Assembly (NCBI RefSeq): GCF_030144325.1
Contig: NZ_CP126307.1
Coordinates: forward strand, 5,670,001-5,734,000
DNA: 64,000 nucleotides
Direction: 5' to 3'
Source: Bosea vestrisii
GTDB lineage: Bacteria > Pseudomonadota > Alphaproteobacteria > Rhizobiales > Beijerinckiaceae
The position numbers and the translations under genes are program-made. Positions within the stretch are counted from its first letter, which is position 1. Each line of letters begins with the position of its first letter. Positions 1 through 9,654 of this stretch are shown piece after piece. The notes under the pieces are model-generated. The model was not told where the DNA came from and searched no databases. It worked only from the letters and a program-made list of their open reading frames with translations.

Positions 1-356
1 GCCAGATCATCTGGGCCGTGCCGGCGCAGAACGCCCCACGCGGCCTTATTCTCGCCGCCTGCCTGCCGCGCGAATGGCATGGCGAGGATGAGACGCCCGG
101 TATCGACCTCGTCCTGCCGAAGCTCCAAGGCAATGAGCCCGACCGCATGGGTGCGATCGACTGGACCTTCTCGCTGGTGCTCCGCGACCTGCCGGAATTC
201 GCCGCTTTCCAGGCCGACCGGCTCGGCTGGACGCCGGACGATCCGCGCCGCCCTCAACTCCTAGACCACCTCATGAAGCAAGCCGTGCCGGCCGAGGCCG
301 GCTGGCGCCTCTCCTGCCATCGCCGCTCGGCCATCCTCGTCTGGACCCTGTCATGA
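1..356 (+). CDS. Unknown protein, C-terminal part only
   Basis: This reading frame is open from the window edge and ends in TGA at 354-356, so only about 117 C-terminal residues are visible. I do not recognise the family. The visible part is soluble, with no membrane segment, and has a Trp/Asp-rich middle (IDWTFSLVLRDLPEF) and a Cys-His pair near the end. The ATG of the downstream TonB receptor overlaps its stop codon (ATGA), so the two are translationally coupled and the protein probably belongs to the same metal, cobalamin or siderophore uptake operon. An enzyme that modifies or releases the imported ligand is possible, but nothing in the fragment proves it. Confidence 0.6.
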   Translation, partial: QIIWAVPAQNAPRGLILAACLPREWHGEDETPGIDLVLPKLQGNEPDRMGAIDWTFSLVLRDLPEFAAFQADRLGWTPDDPRRPQLLDHLMKQAVPAEAGWRLSCHRRSAILVWTLS

Positions 357-2509
357 TCGCTCGCCGTTTCTTGCTTGCCGCCACGGCGCTTCCCGCTCTG
401 CTTCTGGCGGCGCCCGCCCTCGCGCAGACCGAGATCAAGCTCGACGAGCTCGTCGTCACCGTCACCGGCCGGCCCGAACCGCGCAGCCAGATTCCGGGCA
501 CCGTGCAGGTGATCGATCGTGACAAGATCGAGCACTCCTCGGCCAAGTCGATCACCGATCTCCTGGCCGAGAATGCCGTCGGCTTCTTTAGCGAATGGAC
601 GCCTGGTCAGACCTCGATCAACATCCGCGGCGGCTCCACCGACGGCCAGGGCAAGGATTTCCGCAGTCAGGTGCTGGTGCTGATGAATGGCCGCCGCGCC
701 GGCACGGCCAATCTCTCGAAACTCTCGGCAGCCGATGTCGAGCGCATCGAGATCGTCCGCGGACCGTCCTCGGTGATCTATGGCAGCCAGAACATCGGCG
801 GCGTCATCAACATCATCCTGAAGACCGGCCGGACCGCGCCGGGCACGATGATCGAGGCGGCCGGCGGGTCCTGGGGCCTGCTGCAGGGCAAGGCCCAGAC
901 CGGCGGCGTCTATGACAGCATCGACTGGTATGCTGGCGTTTCCGGCGGCAAGCGCGACGATTACCATTCCGGCCGCGGCGGCACGACCATGGCCAATACC
1001 GGCTGGCAGCGCTTCGGGCTGACCGGCGCGCTCGGCCTCCAGATCAATCCGGATCACCGCATCGAGACGAGCTTACGCACCGACGGCATCTACGATGTCG
1101 GCTTCCGCGGCTCCGGTGCCAATACGATCAGCCAGGAGGATCGGTACAACAACTCCTTCGACGTCACCTATAAGGGCCAGCTCCCGGGCGGCCGGTATCG
1201 CTGGATGCTGCAGGGCTACGCCGTGCAGGACGTCGACAATTTCCGCTGGGCCTCGCCGGTCATCCGTGGTGGCACCGGACTGCCGGCGCTGGGTACCGCG
1301 GCCGATTACAACCGCCGCGAACTCAACGTCTTCGGCACCCGCTTCCAGCCGAGCGCGACGCTGTGGCAGGGCAATGACCTGCTCGCCGGCTGGGATTGGG
1401 AAACCAGCAAGCTGCGCTCGATCCGCGACCGCATCGGTGTGCCCGGCAATCCGCTGGCGCCGGTCTCGCCTCAGGACAACAACCAGTCCGAGACCGTCAA
1501 CGCCTTCTATGTCGAGGATTCGCAGAAGCTGCTGGACGACCGGTTGACCCTGCGCGGCGGCATCCGCCGGACCTTCGGCACCACGAGCTTCGAATATACC
1601 CCGAACCTGCCTGGTCAGCGGCCGCGTGACGTCGACTACCAGGCGACGACCTATTCGACCGGCGCGACCTTCAAGGCGACCGACCAGCTCACCTTCCGTG
1701 TCGGCTACGCCACCGGTTTCCGCGCTCCGACAGCAACAGAGCTTGCCGCCGACTTCAACACGCTGGGCGGCGGACGCATCTTCGGCAACCCGTCGCTGAA
1801 GCCCGAAACGAGCCGGCAGGTCGAGGCGGGCGCCACCTATGCCGGAGACGGCTGGCGCGTCGACGCGGCGCTGTTCCAGAACGTCATCTCGGATCGCATC
1901 ATCACCCGGCTGCGGCCCGGCGTCGCCAACACCTCGGACTACGCCAACAACAGCGGCGACATCATCGTGCGCGGTCTGGAATTGCAGCTCGATGGCGACC
2001 TGCTGCGCCTTGCGCGCTTCGAGGATACGCGCTGGCGCTGGTCGGTTTTCGCCAATGGCGCCTATAATTTCGACATGAAGGACAAGGGCGCGCCCGTCAC
2101 CGCTAACAGCAACAATGCCGAGCGCATGTACAAATACCAGGCGGCGATCGGCACGCGCTTCGGCCAGAGCGGCGGGCAGTACGACTGGTCGATCCAGGTC
2201 CAGGGCATCCTGCGCGGGCCGATGTGGTACAACACCGAAGAGAACCTCATTGCCTCGGCCGAGCCCTTCCGCGAGTTCATCCACCGCAAGAGCCCATTCT
2301 GGGTCTGGAACGTGCGCGGCGAGGTCGAGATCACCAAGGGCGTGAAGCTGTTCGCGCTGGTCAACAACCTGTTCAACGTCAACGAGCACCCGATCTTCAT
2401 CGGCCTCGACAAGAAGCCCTACAAGCTCGATTCCCGCTTCGCCAATGGCGGCACCGGCACCTCGATGTCGGGGCTCGAGGTCCAGGCGGGCCTGCAGGCG
2501 CGGTTCTGA
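353..2509 (+). CDS. TonB-dependent outer-membrane receptor
   Basis: A 718-residue outer-membrane receptor with a signal peptide (about residues 1-25, ending in PALAQ), a TonB-box-like stretch DELVVTVTG at 31-39, and a plug domain with the typical ERIEIVRGPSSVIYG and GGVINIILK motifs up to about residue 160. A long beta-barrel follows and ends in an aromatic residue (LQARF), as barrel proteins do. Length is normal for the family. It starts inside the previous stop codon and is followed 5 bases later by a periplasmic binding protein, FecCD permease and ATPase, so it is the outer-membrane entry point of a complete import system. The ligand cannot be read from sequence; cobalamin, heme or a ferric siderophore are all possible. 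Confidence 0.93.
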   Translation: MIARRFLLAATALPALLLAAPALAQTEIKLDELVVTVTGRPEPRSQIPGTVQVIDRDKIEHSSAKSITDLLAENAVGFFSEWTPGQTSINIRGGSTDGQGKDFRSQVLVLMNGRRAGTANLSKLSAADVERIEIVRGPSSVIYGSQNIGGVINIILKTGRTAPGTMIEAAGGSWGLLQGKAQTGGVYDSIDWYAGVSGGKRDDYHSGRGGTTMANTGWQRFGLTGALGLQINPDHRIETSLRTDGIYDVGFRGSGANTISQEDRYNNSFDVTYKGQLPGGRYRWMLQGYAVQDVDNFRWASPVIRGGTGLPALGTAADYNRRELNVFGTRFQPSATLWQGNDLLAGWDWETSKLRSIRDRIGVPGNPLAPVSPQDNNQSETVNAFYVEDSQKLLDDRLTLRGGIRRTFGTTSFEYTPNLPGQRPRDVDYQATTYSTGATFKATDQLTFRVGYATGFRAPTATELAADFNTLGGGRIFGNPSLKPETSRQVEAGATYAGDGWRVDAALFQNVISDRIITRLRPGVANTSDYANNSGDIIVRGLELQLDGDLLRLARFEDTRWRWSVFANGAYNFDMKDKGAPVTANSNNAERMYKYQAAIGTRFGQSGGQYDWSIQVQGILRGPMWYNTEENLIASAEPFREFIHRKSPFWVWNVRGEVEITKGVKLFALVNNLFNVNEHPIFIGLDKKPYKLDSRFANGGTGTSMSGLEVQAGLQARF

Positions 2510-2514
2510 GCTGG

Positions 2515-3402
2515 ATGAGGCGCCTGCTCCTAAAGGGTCTGGTTCTGTCGCTGCTCGCCATTGCGGTGACGGCGGTCGTCGCCGAGCCGATCCGGCTGAC
2601 CGATGCGCTCGGGCGAGCGGTGGAGATCGCACGGACGCCCGAGCGCATCGTGCCGATCTTCGCTTCCAACACCGAGCTGGTGGCAGCGCTCGGTCTCGCC
2701 GATCGCGTCGTCGGGATCGAGGCCTATACGCGCTACCCGCCCGAAGTGCTCGACCGGCCGCAGGTTGGCGGCAGGCTCGGCTTCTCGGTCGATGCGATCG
2801 TGGCACAGCGGCCGGAGCTGCTGATCGTCACGCCGTCGCGCCAGGCGATGCACCTGCTGATCGAGCCGATGACGCGCCTCGGCATACCCGTCATCGTGCT
2901 GCTCAGCCGCAGCGTGGCGGAGGTCATGGCCAATCTGCGCGTGGTCGGCCGGGCGACGGGACAGCCCGAGCGCGGCGAGACGGTCGCAAAGGCGCTCGAA
3001 GCCAGGCTCGCCGCGGTTGACGCAGCTGCTCCTGCCAAGCGGCCGCGCGTTGTGATGATCACCGGCCGCCTCGGCAACGGGTTGGTGCTGGTTGCGCGCG
3101 CCGACAGCTACACCGGCGATGCCATGGTCAAGGCCGGTGGGCGCCATGCCCTGGAGCGTACCGTCGTCGCGCAGGTTTCGCCGGAAGCGGTGATCGCTGC
3201 CGATCCCGACATCCTGCTCTTTGCCGGGCGCAAGGACGAGCTCGACGCACTGATTGCCCAGCCCGGCTGGCGGCTGTTGCGCGCCGTCAGGACGGGCAAT
3301 ACCCATCTCGTCGCGCGCGCCGAGTTCCTGATCCCGGGGCCGCGCACGGTCAACGGCATCGAGAAGCTGGCGGCGCTGCTGCGTCGTGCCGCTGCGCCAT
3401 GA
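2515..3402 (+). CDS. Periplasmic binding protein, BtuF/FecB type
   Basis: A 295-residue protein with an N-terminal signal sequence (cleavage near AVVA-EP, about residue 23). The mature part resembles the helical-backbone class of binding proteins: RLTDALGRAVEI at the start, then RIVPIFASNTELVAALGL and a second lobe with AADPDILLFAGR. The start at ATG 2515 lies 5 bases after the receptor stop and puts the signal sequence first; the frame is open further upstream but there overlaps the receptor. It would deliver the ligand released from the TonB receptor to the FecCD permease downstream, whose ATG overlaps its stop. Cobalamin, heme and ferric siderophore are all possible ligands. Confidence 0.9.
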   Translation: MRRLLLKGLVLSLLAIAVTAVVAEPIRLTDALGRAVEIARTPERIVPIFASNTELVAALGLADRVVGIEAYTRYPPEVLDRPQVGGRLGFSVDAIVAQRPELLIVTPSRQAMHLLIEPMTRLGIPVIVLLSRSVAEVMANLRVVGRATGQPERGETVAKALEARLAAVDAAAPAKRPRVVMITGRLGNGLVLVARADSYTGDAMVKAGGRHALERTVVAQVSPEAVIAADPDILLFAGRKDELDALIAQPGWRLLRAVRTGNTHLVARAEFLIPGPRTVNGIEKLAALLRRAAAP

Positions 3403-4379
3403 AGCGTTCCCTGCTTCTTCCTGTCGTCGTCCTGATCGCGCTCGCCTTCGGCGCGATGGCAGGCCACGATTGGGCCTCGCCGTCTCGCCTCGTCTCGGCA
3501 CTCTCCGGCGATGCCTCGCTGCAAAGCCAGCTCCTGATGGTCTGGCGGCTGCCGCGCGTGCTAGCCGCGGCACTGGTCGGCGCGCTGCTCGGCCTGGGCG
3601 GCGCGATCTTCCAGGGTGTGTTTCGCAACCCGCTAGCCGAGCCTTACCTACTCGGTTCCGCCGGTGGCGCCGCGATCGGCGCGACAGTCGCGCTTCTCGT
3701 CCCGCTCGGCCTGCCAGCCGGACCGGCGCTTGCGGGTCTCTCCTTCCTTGGCGCCTGGGGCGCGACCTGGTTGGTGCTCGCCATCGCCGGCCTGCACGGG
3801 CGACCGGACACGGCCGGGCTGTTGCTCGCCGGCGTCGCCATCGCGGCGATGCTAGGCGCGCTGCGCTCTTTCCTGATGCTGGCCCTCTCCGACGATACGG
3901 TGAATCTCCAGGTCGTGTTGAGCTGGACGCTAGGCGGTATCCAGACGCCGGACACGGCCGGCCTGCTGCTGCTCGCCGGGCTGGTCGTCGCTGCGCTCGC
4001 ATTGTCCCTGCGGCTGGCGCGCGGGCTCGATCTGCTCGGGCTCGGCGAGGAGCAGGCCTTCGCCTTCGGGCTTGATCCGCAGCGCTTCGTCAGGATCGCG
4101 GTGCTCGTCGGCGCGGGCATCGTCGCCGCCGCAGTGGCCTATGGCGGGCTCGTCGCCTTCGTCGGCTTGATCGCACCACATCTGGCGCGCTGGTGGGCTG
4201 GGCCGCGCCATGCCGTCATGCTGCCGGCGAGCGCGCTGATCGGGGCTGCAATCGTCTGCGCCTGCGATGGCCTCGCCCGTTCCGTGCTGCCGCCGGCAGA
4301 GATCCCGCTCGGGCTGATCACCGCCCTGTTCGGCGGGCCCTTCTTCCTGCTGCTGCTGGCGCGGAGGCTCAGGGCATGA
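3399..4379 (+). CDS. FecCD/BtuC-family ABC permease
   Basis: A 326-residue inner-membrane permease of the iron/cobalamin family (FecCD). It is strongly hydrophobic with about nine to ten helices and carries family landmarks: WRLPRVLAAALVGALLGLGG near the N-terminus, FRNPLAEPYLLGSAGGA, and GLVAFVGLIAPHLARW in the C-terminal half, which is the cytoplasmic loop contacting the ATPase. Length matches the family. ATG 3399 overlaps the stop of the binding protein and its own stop overlaps the start of the ATPase (ATGA), so the three are translated together. There is a single permease gene, so the transporter is probably a homodimer. Confidence 0.94.
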   Translation: MKRSLLLPVVVLIALAFGAMAGHDWASPSRLVSALSGDASLQSQLLMVWRLPRVLAAALVGALLGLGGAIFQGVFRNPLAEPYLLGSAGGAAIGATVALLVPLGLPAGPALAGLSFLGAWGATWLVLAIAGLHGRPDTAGLLLAGVAIAAMLGALRSFLMLALSDDTVNLQVVLSWTLGGIQTPDTAGLLLLAGLVVAALALSLRLARGLDLLGLGEEQAFAFGLDPQRFVRIAVLVGAGIVAAAVAYGGLVAFVGLIAPHLARWWAGPRHAVMLPASALIGAAIVCACDGLARSVLPPAEIPLGLITALFGGPFFLLLLARRLRA

Positions 4380-5113
4380 CCGGGATCGCATGCCGCTCGA
4401 TCCGTGTCGAAGCCGGCGGAAAACGCCTGCTCGACGACATCTCTCTCTCGTTCACCAGCGGCACGCTGACCGGGCTTGTCGGGCCGAACGGGGCGGGCAA
4501 GTCGACGTTGCTGCGCGTGCTCGCCGGCTATCGCCGTCCGGATGCCGGGCAGGTGCTCTGGCAGGGCCGCGATCTCTCCGTTTGGCGGGCGGCGGAGCGC
4601 GGTGCGGTGGGCGGCTATCTCCCGCAGCAGCTCGAGCCGGCCTGGAACTATTCGGTCGAGGAGATCGTCACACTTGGCGCGAGCCGCTCTCCCAACCCGC
4701 GGCCGGTCGCTGAACTTCTGGCCGAGCACGGGCTTGTCGAACTTGCCGGGCGCCGCTGGAATGTCATGTCCGGTGGCGAGCGGGCGCGCACCATGCTCGC
4801 GGCGACCGTCGCTCCGGGCCCGAGCATCATTCTGGCCGACGAGCCCGGTGCCAGCCTCGACATCCGCCACCGCCTCGACCTGGTGCGCCGCTTGCGGACT
4901 CTGTCGCTTCAGGCGGTGGTGGTCGTGATCATGCACGACCTCGACCTGGCCGCACGCTTTTGCGACCGCATCGTCGTCATGAACGGCGGGGCCGTCGTCG
5001 CCGACGACGAGGCGTCGGCAATCATCGCTGGCGACGCGCTCGGAGAGACCTTTCGCGTACGATTCCAGCAGACGGTTCTCGCCGCTGATGCTGATTGGGT
5101 GATCAGTTCCTGA
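4376..5113 (+). CDS. ABC transporter ATPase, FecE/BtuD/HmuV type
   Basis: A 245-residue ATPase completing the uptake operon. It has Walker A GPNGAGKST, a Q-loop in GGYLPQQ, an ABC signature MSGGERARTMLA (MSGGE in place of the usual LSGGE), Walker B SIILADEPGASLD and the switch histidine in VVVIMHDLDLA. Start at ATG 4376 was chosen because it overlaps the permease stop (ATGA). The frame is open upstream, but that part is out of register with the family. The last gene of the operon; about 150 bases follow before the next gene, which belongs to a different system. Confidence 0.92.
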   Translation: MTGIACRSIRVEAGGKRLLDDISLSFTSGTLTGLVGPNGAGKSTLLRVLAGYRRPDAGQVLWQGRDLSVWRAAERGAVGGYLPQQLEPAWNYSVEEIVTLGASRSPNPRPVAELLAEHGLVELAGRRWNVMSGGERARTMLAATVAPGPSIILADEPGASLDIRHRLDLVRRLRTLSLQAVVVVIMHDLDLAARFCDRIVVMNGGAVVADDEASAIIAGDALGETFRVRFQQTVLAADADWVISS

Positions 5114-5263
5114 CAGAGCGGTTCGTGAATCTGCGGCAGGGCCCGGGCGAGGTTCTGGAAGGGACGAATGCTCGCGCGAGCTGCTCTCGACGCACCGTGG
5201 CGGACCATGCGAAACTTGCCGCAAGGGGCGCGGCTGGGGTGTCGCCTCTTAGACCCGGCTCAC

Positions 5264-6262
5264 ATGATGCATCGTCGTTCCTTTCTGGTCGCCTTGGGAG
5301 CATCAGGGCTCGCGATCCCTGATCGGCGGGCTGTGGCGGCGGAGCCCGTCAGGCGGATCATGACCATGGTCGGCGTGCCGCTCGACCATCCCATCCTGCG
5401 CGCCAGGATGGTGGAGTTGAGCCGGCTCCTGGCCGAGAGAGGCTGGGTCGAGGGCCGGAATCTGCGTTTGACCTGGCGGTTCTCGGGTGTGAGCGAGGAT
5501 GATCTGGCGCGGGCTGCCGCCGAGGTGGTCCGCGAGAAGCCGGACGTCATCGTCGTCGGCTCCAGCGCAGAGACTGCGGCTGTCCTGGAGCAAACCCGGC
5601 AGATCCCGGTCTTGTTCTCGACTGCGTCGGATCCCGTCGGCAGCGGCTTCGTGCGCTCGCTGGAACGCCCTGACGGCAACACCACGGGGTTCAGCAACAA
5701 CGACCCGGCGATCTCTGAGAAATGGGTCGAGCTTTTGACCGAGATCGCACCGGCGACCCGCCGCATCGGCGTGGTCTTCAACCCCTATACGACGCCGGCT
5801 GCAGGCAAGAGCTACCTCGCACGTCTGCAGACCAGCATTCGGGGTGAAGAGCTTGCCTTCGAAATCATTCACGTGACCGAGGCATCGCAGATCGCGCGCG
5901 AGATCACGGCATTCGCCTCCAAAGGGAGTGGAGGTGGCCTGGTGTTCCTGCCGGACAGCTTCACTTTCCGCAATGCCGCGGCCTGCGTGGCTGCCGCGGC
6001 GCAGCAACGATTGCCGGCGATCTACCCGTTCGACACCTTCACGCTGCAGGGCGGGTTGATCTCCTATACCGGCGCGCGAGAGGAGACGGCCGAGTTGATC
6101 GCCTCCTATATCGATCTCATCTTGCGAGGGGCGAACGTCGCCGAACTGCCGGTGCAGTTCTCGCGCAGCTTCGAGCTGGTCATCAATCGAACCGCTGCCG
6201 CGGCCCTTGGGCTTGACCTGCCGCCTTCCTTGCGTATCCGCGCGACCCGGATCGTATCGTGA
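5264..6262 (+). CDS. ABC_sub_bind-type periplasmic protein, likely sensor partner
   Basis: A 332-residue exported protein of the ABC_sub_bind family (PF04392-like), with an N-terminal signal peptide (MMHRRSFLVALGASGLAIP, cleavage near AVAAEP). Typical features include RILMARMVELSRLLAERGWVE-like spacing, VIVVGSSAETAAVLEQT, and ATDPVGSGFV-like wording (STASDPVGSGFVRSLERP). ATG 5264 is preferred because it starts right at the signal peptide; an in-frame start at 5168 would add a non-signal extension. There is no permease or ATPase next to it. Instead its stop overlaps the GTG start of a membrane sensor kinase (GTGA), so I infer that it binds a ligand in the periplasm and presents it to that kinase, as TorT does for TorS. 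Confidence 0.85.
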   Translation: MMHRRSFLVALGASGLAIPDRRAVAAEPVRRIMTMVGVPLDHPILRARMVELSRLLAERGWVEGRNLRLTWRFSGVSEDDLARAAAEVVREKPDVIVVGSSAETAAVLEQTRQIPVLFSTASDPVGSGFVRSLERPDGNTTGFSNNDPAISEKWVELLTEIAPATRRIGVVFNPYTTPAAGKSYLARLQTSIRGEELAFEIIHVTEASQIAREITAFASKGSGGGLVFLPDSFTFRNAAACVAAAAQQRLPAIYPFDTFTLQGGLISYTGAREETAELIASYIDLILRGANVAELPVQFSRSFELVINRTAAAALGLDLPPSLRIRATRIVS

Positions 6263-8938
6263 CGCTGCACGACGCCGCGGAACAGGACAGCGCATCGCGG
6301 CCGCGTGTTGGCCTCACGCGCAAATATACGGTTTTTGTCGTCGTCGCGATCTGCCTGGCTCTCGGGCTCAATACGGCAATTGCAGCTCTCTTCGCCTTTT
6401 CGGATCAGCGGGCTCTTCTCGTCCGCGTCCAGCAGGAACAGGCCCGGGCGGCGGCGCAGAGGATCGGCGCCTTCGTCTCCGACATCATGAGCGACCTTGA
6501 GTTGGCTTCTGAGAACGGCACTGGCAACGATTCGCCCGAAGAGCGTCATCTCGATGGCTTGAGGCTGCTGCGGCAGGTTCCCGCCATCCTCGATTTGCGC
6601 CAGATCGATCAGGAGGGGCGCGAACAGCTCTTCCTCTCGCGTTTCGCCCGCGACCGGGCTGGCAGCGGTATGGACTGGTCCGCCGACCGGGGCTTCCAGA
6701 TTGCGCTTGCACAGGGCAGGTTCTATGGCGAGGTCGAGTTCCGCCGCGGCTCGGAGCCCCATATGGTGTTGCTCCGGCGTTCGGCCTTCGCTCCGCACCG
6801 GGTTGCGCGAGCGACCGTCAATCTCGTGTTCATCCGCGATGTCGTGGCCCGGCTCAAGGTCGGCGAGGCCGGCCGCGCCTATATCGTCACGCGCGCCGGC
6901 CGGCTGATCGCCCATCCCGACCTGCGTTTCGTCCTCCGGAGCACCAACCTTGCCGATCTGGTAAGCGCGCATGTGGCGGCTGGCGGCCCGGGCGCCGGGC
7001 TTTCAATGACGGATGTCGAGGGCCGGCGCGTCCTGTCCGTCATGGCGGCCGTCCCGGACCTCGACTGGAACGTCGTGGTCGACCTGCCGGAGAGCGAGGC
7101 TTTCGCGCCGATCCATGCTTCGATCCTGCGCTCGCTGACGCTTCTGGCCGTCGCACTTTTTTGTTGCTGTGCTGGTCGGTATCGCTCTCAGCCGCAAACT
7201 CGTCGCTCCGATCAAGGCGCTCGGCGCTGGCGCTGCGCGGATCGGCCAGGGCGAATTGGACGAGCGGATCGACATCCACACGGGCGACGAGCTGCAAGAG
7301 CTCGGCGACCAGTTCAATCTGATGGCCGAACGCCTCGCAGAAAGCCGCGCCGTCCTGGAGGACAAGGTCGCGGAGCGCACCGTGGCCCTGAAGACGGCGC
7401 TCGAGCTTGCCTCGGCCGGCCAGAAGGCGGCGGAAGAGGCGACGCGTGCCAAATCCCGGTTCCTGGCCGTGGTCGGGCACGATATCCGCACCCCATTGTC
7501 CGGTGTGCTCGGGGTTTTGGAGCTGATCGATCGCGGACGCCTGAACCAGCGTGATCGCCGTCTTCTCGCCATGGCCGCGACCTCCGGAGAGGCGCTGGTC
7601 GATCTCGCCAACGCGACGCTCGACCTGTCCCGGCTGGAAGCTGGAACCGAAAGCCTGGATCTGCGCGATTTCGAGCTTGGCGCCCTCATGACCGGAACCG
7701 CGGCGCTGATGCGTCCGCTGGCGGAGCAGAAAGGACTGGTCCTGAGGCTGCAGCCGCCGCCCGAGGGCCTGCGCCTGCACGGCGATTCCGGCAAGATTCA
7801 CCGCGTCATCGTCAACCTGTTGCGCAACGCGATCAGCTTTACGGAGCAAGGCGAGGTCGAGTTCGGCGCCGCTCTGCAGCCTTCGTCAGCCTCGCAGCGT
7901 GCCAGGCTGACACTAACGGTGCGCGACACCGGCATAGGCATCGATCCCGCTGTGCAGGATCATATTTTCCGCGACTTCGTTCAGGTCGACCCGGAAACGG
8001 GACGTCGCAACGGCGGGGCCGGTCTCGGCCTAGCGATCTGCAGAAAGCTGGTCGAGTTGATGGGCGGCTCGATCTCCGTCGCCAGCGTCAGAGGGCAAGG
8101 CAGCACCTTTTCGGTCAGCTTGCCACTGACTGCAGCCAAGGCCGCGGCCCGGCCCGGCGAGGCGCCTCCGGAGCAATTGCAGCGGATTCTCGTTGTCGAC
8201 GACGACCCCGTGACGCGCGAGGTCGCCCGGCTGATGGTCGGCAAGGCCGGCCACAAGGTTCAGGCCGTGGCCTCGGGCGAGGCGGCTGTGAAAACCCTGC
8301 GCAAGCGCACGTTCGATCTTGTTCTGCTCGATATGCACATGGGCGGAATGGACGGCATCGAAACCACACGGGCGATCCGTGCATTACCGGCCATCGCGCA
8401 GCCCCGGATCGTCGCGCTGACGGCCGATGTCTCGCCAGAGACGATGCGGCGGATGCGGGCGGCGGGACTGGCGACCATCCTGTCCAAGCCGATCACCTCC
8501 GCGGCGCTCCTGCAGATGATCGGCCGCAGGGGAGGCCGCAGCGGCCGAGGTCCGATCGTGGCCCTGTCGCCGGATCAGCCCGTCGACCTCACGTTCTTCC
8601 GGACCCAGCATGGGCTGATCGGCGACGCACGTACGCGGCAACTCCTGGCGCTCTTTGCGACCGTGTCCACGACCATTCTGAACGGCATGGGGGAGGCCGC
8701 TGAGCGCCTTGACCGTGTCGAGCTGGGCCGGCTGGCTCACCAACTGGCGAGCTCGGCAGGGGCTGTCGGTCTTGGACGTGTCTTCGCCCTGGCCACTGCG
8801 CTCGAGCGCCAGGCGACGGGTGCAAGCGTCGAGGCGTTGACGCTCGCGCTCGACACGCTCGGCCGAGCCCGCACCGAAGCCCTCGACGCCCTCGCCGGGC
8901 TGGATGGGCAGCAGATCGCCGAGGCGGCTGTGCCCTAG
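6259..8938 (+). pseudogene. Hybrid sensor histidine kinase, frameshifted as sequenced
   Basis: Two overlapping frames make one TorS-like kinase. The first (GTG 6259) gives a membrane segment at about residues 24-46, a periplasmic sensor domain to about 290 and the start of a second membrane segment. The frame then breaks at a run of six T at 7157-7162; removing one T restores LFVAVLVGIALSRKLVAP and the second frame. That frame holds HAMP, the H-box VVGHDIRTPLSG, the ATPase motifs NLLRNAISF, DTGIGI and GAGLGLAI, a receiver (phosphoacceptor in VLLDMHMGGMDG, Lys in LSKPI) and an HPt domain (LAHQLASSAGAVGL). The repaired protein is 892 residues. All catalytic motifs are intact, so the break is either very recent or a sequencing error. 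The stop codon shares CTAG with the convergent regulator. Confidence 0.85.
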
Positions 8939-9654
8939 ATGTCGCGCTCCACGGGAACGCCGAGCTTGTAGCCGGTTCCGCTGACGGTCCTGATCAGGCC
9001 CGCCTTGCCCGTATCCCCCAGCTTCTTGCGCAGGCGCGCGACCAATGCGTCGACGCTGCGCGCATCGACGGAGGTATCGCGGTTGCTGACGACCTCGATC
9101 AGGTAGTCGCGGGTCAGAGGGTGGCCTTCGCTTTCGACAAGGGCCGCGAGCAGGTCGAACTCGCCGCGGGTCAGACGGATCGGATCGCCGTTGATCGTCG
9201 CCAGCTCGCGGCGCCGCAAGTCCATGTTGAAGGGGCCGAAGGTGACCGTGATGTTGCGGCGCGCCATGTCGCGCTCGATCTTGCGCCGGCGCAGCAGCGA
9301 GCGGGCTCGGGCGAGCAGGTCGCGCAGGTCGACGGGCTTGCCGACATAGTGGTCGCCGGCGAGCTCCAACCCGACGATCCGGTCGATATCGGCATCGCGC
9401 TGCGTCACGAAGATGATGCCGGCATCGGATACCGATTGAAGCTCTCTCGCGAGCTCGAATCCATCTCCGTCCGGCAAGACGACATCGATGAAAATCAGAT
9501 CCGGCCTGAAGCGCCGGACCGTCTGCCTGGCCTGGGCAATGGTCTCGGTCTCCTCGACCAGAAACCCCTGATCTACGAAATATCCTGAAATGACCGTGCG
9601 AGTGACGGGATCGTCCTCGACGATGACGAGCCGCTCACGAGGTGTCGCATCCAT
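8935..9654 (-). CDS. OmpR/TorR-type response regulator
   Basis: A 239-residue two-domain regulator: receiver with acidic pocket VIVEDDP, phosphoacceptor Asp in LIFIDVVLPDGDG and conserved Lys in VGKPVD, then a winged-helix DNA-binding domain (LTRGEFDLLAALVE, RSVDALVARLRKKL, IRTVSGTGYKL). ATG 9654 gives the normal family start MDATPRERLVIVEDD; an in-frame start at 9783 would add 43 residues without similarity. It is convergent with the hybrid kinase and their stop codons share the palindrome CTAG. It is the obvious output for that kinase through the kinase's HPt domain. No target genes can be named from the window. Confidence 0.92.
   Translation of the reverse strand: MDATPRERLVIVEDDPVTRTVISGYFVDQGFLVEETETIAQARQTVRRFRPDLIFIDVVLPDGDGFELARELQSVSDAGIIFVTQRDADIDRIVGLELAGDHYVGKPVDLRDLLARARSLLRRRKIERDMARRNITVTFGPFNMDLRRRELATINGDPIRLTRGEFDLLAALVESEGHPLTRDYLIEVVSNRDTSVDARSVDALVARLRKKLGDTGKAGLIRTVSGTGYKLGVPVERDI

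Noticed and set aside
1073..2806. Long open frame on the minus strand (577 codons) opposite the TonB receptor
   Set aside because: It is the mirror of a well-supported receptor gene in GC-rich DNA; composition is Arg/Ala/Pro-rich and no family is recognisable.
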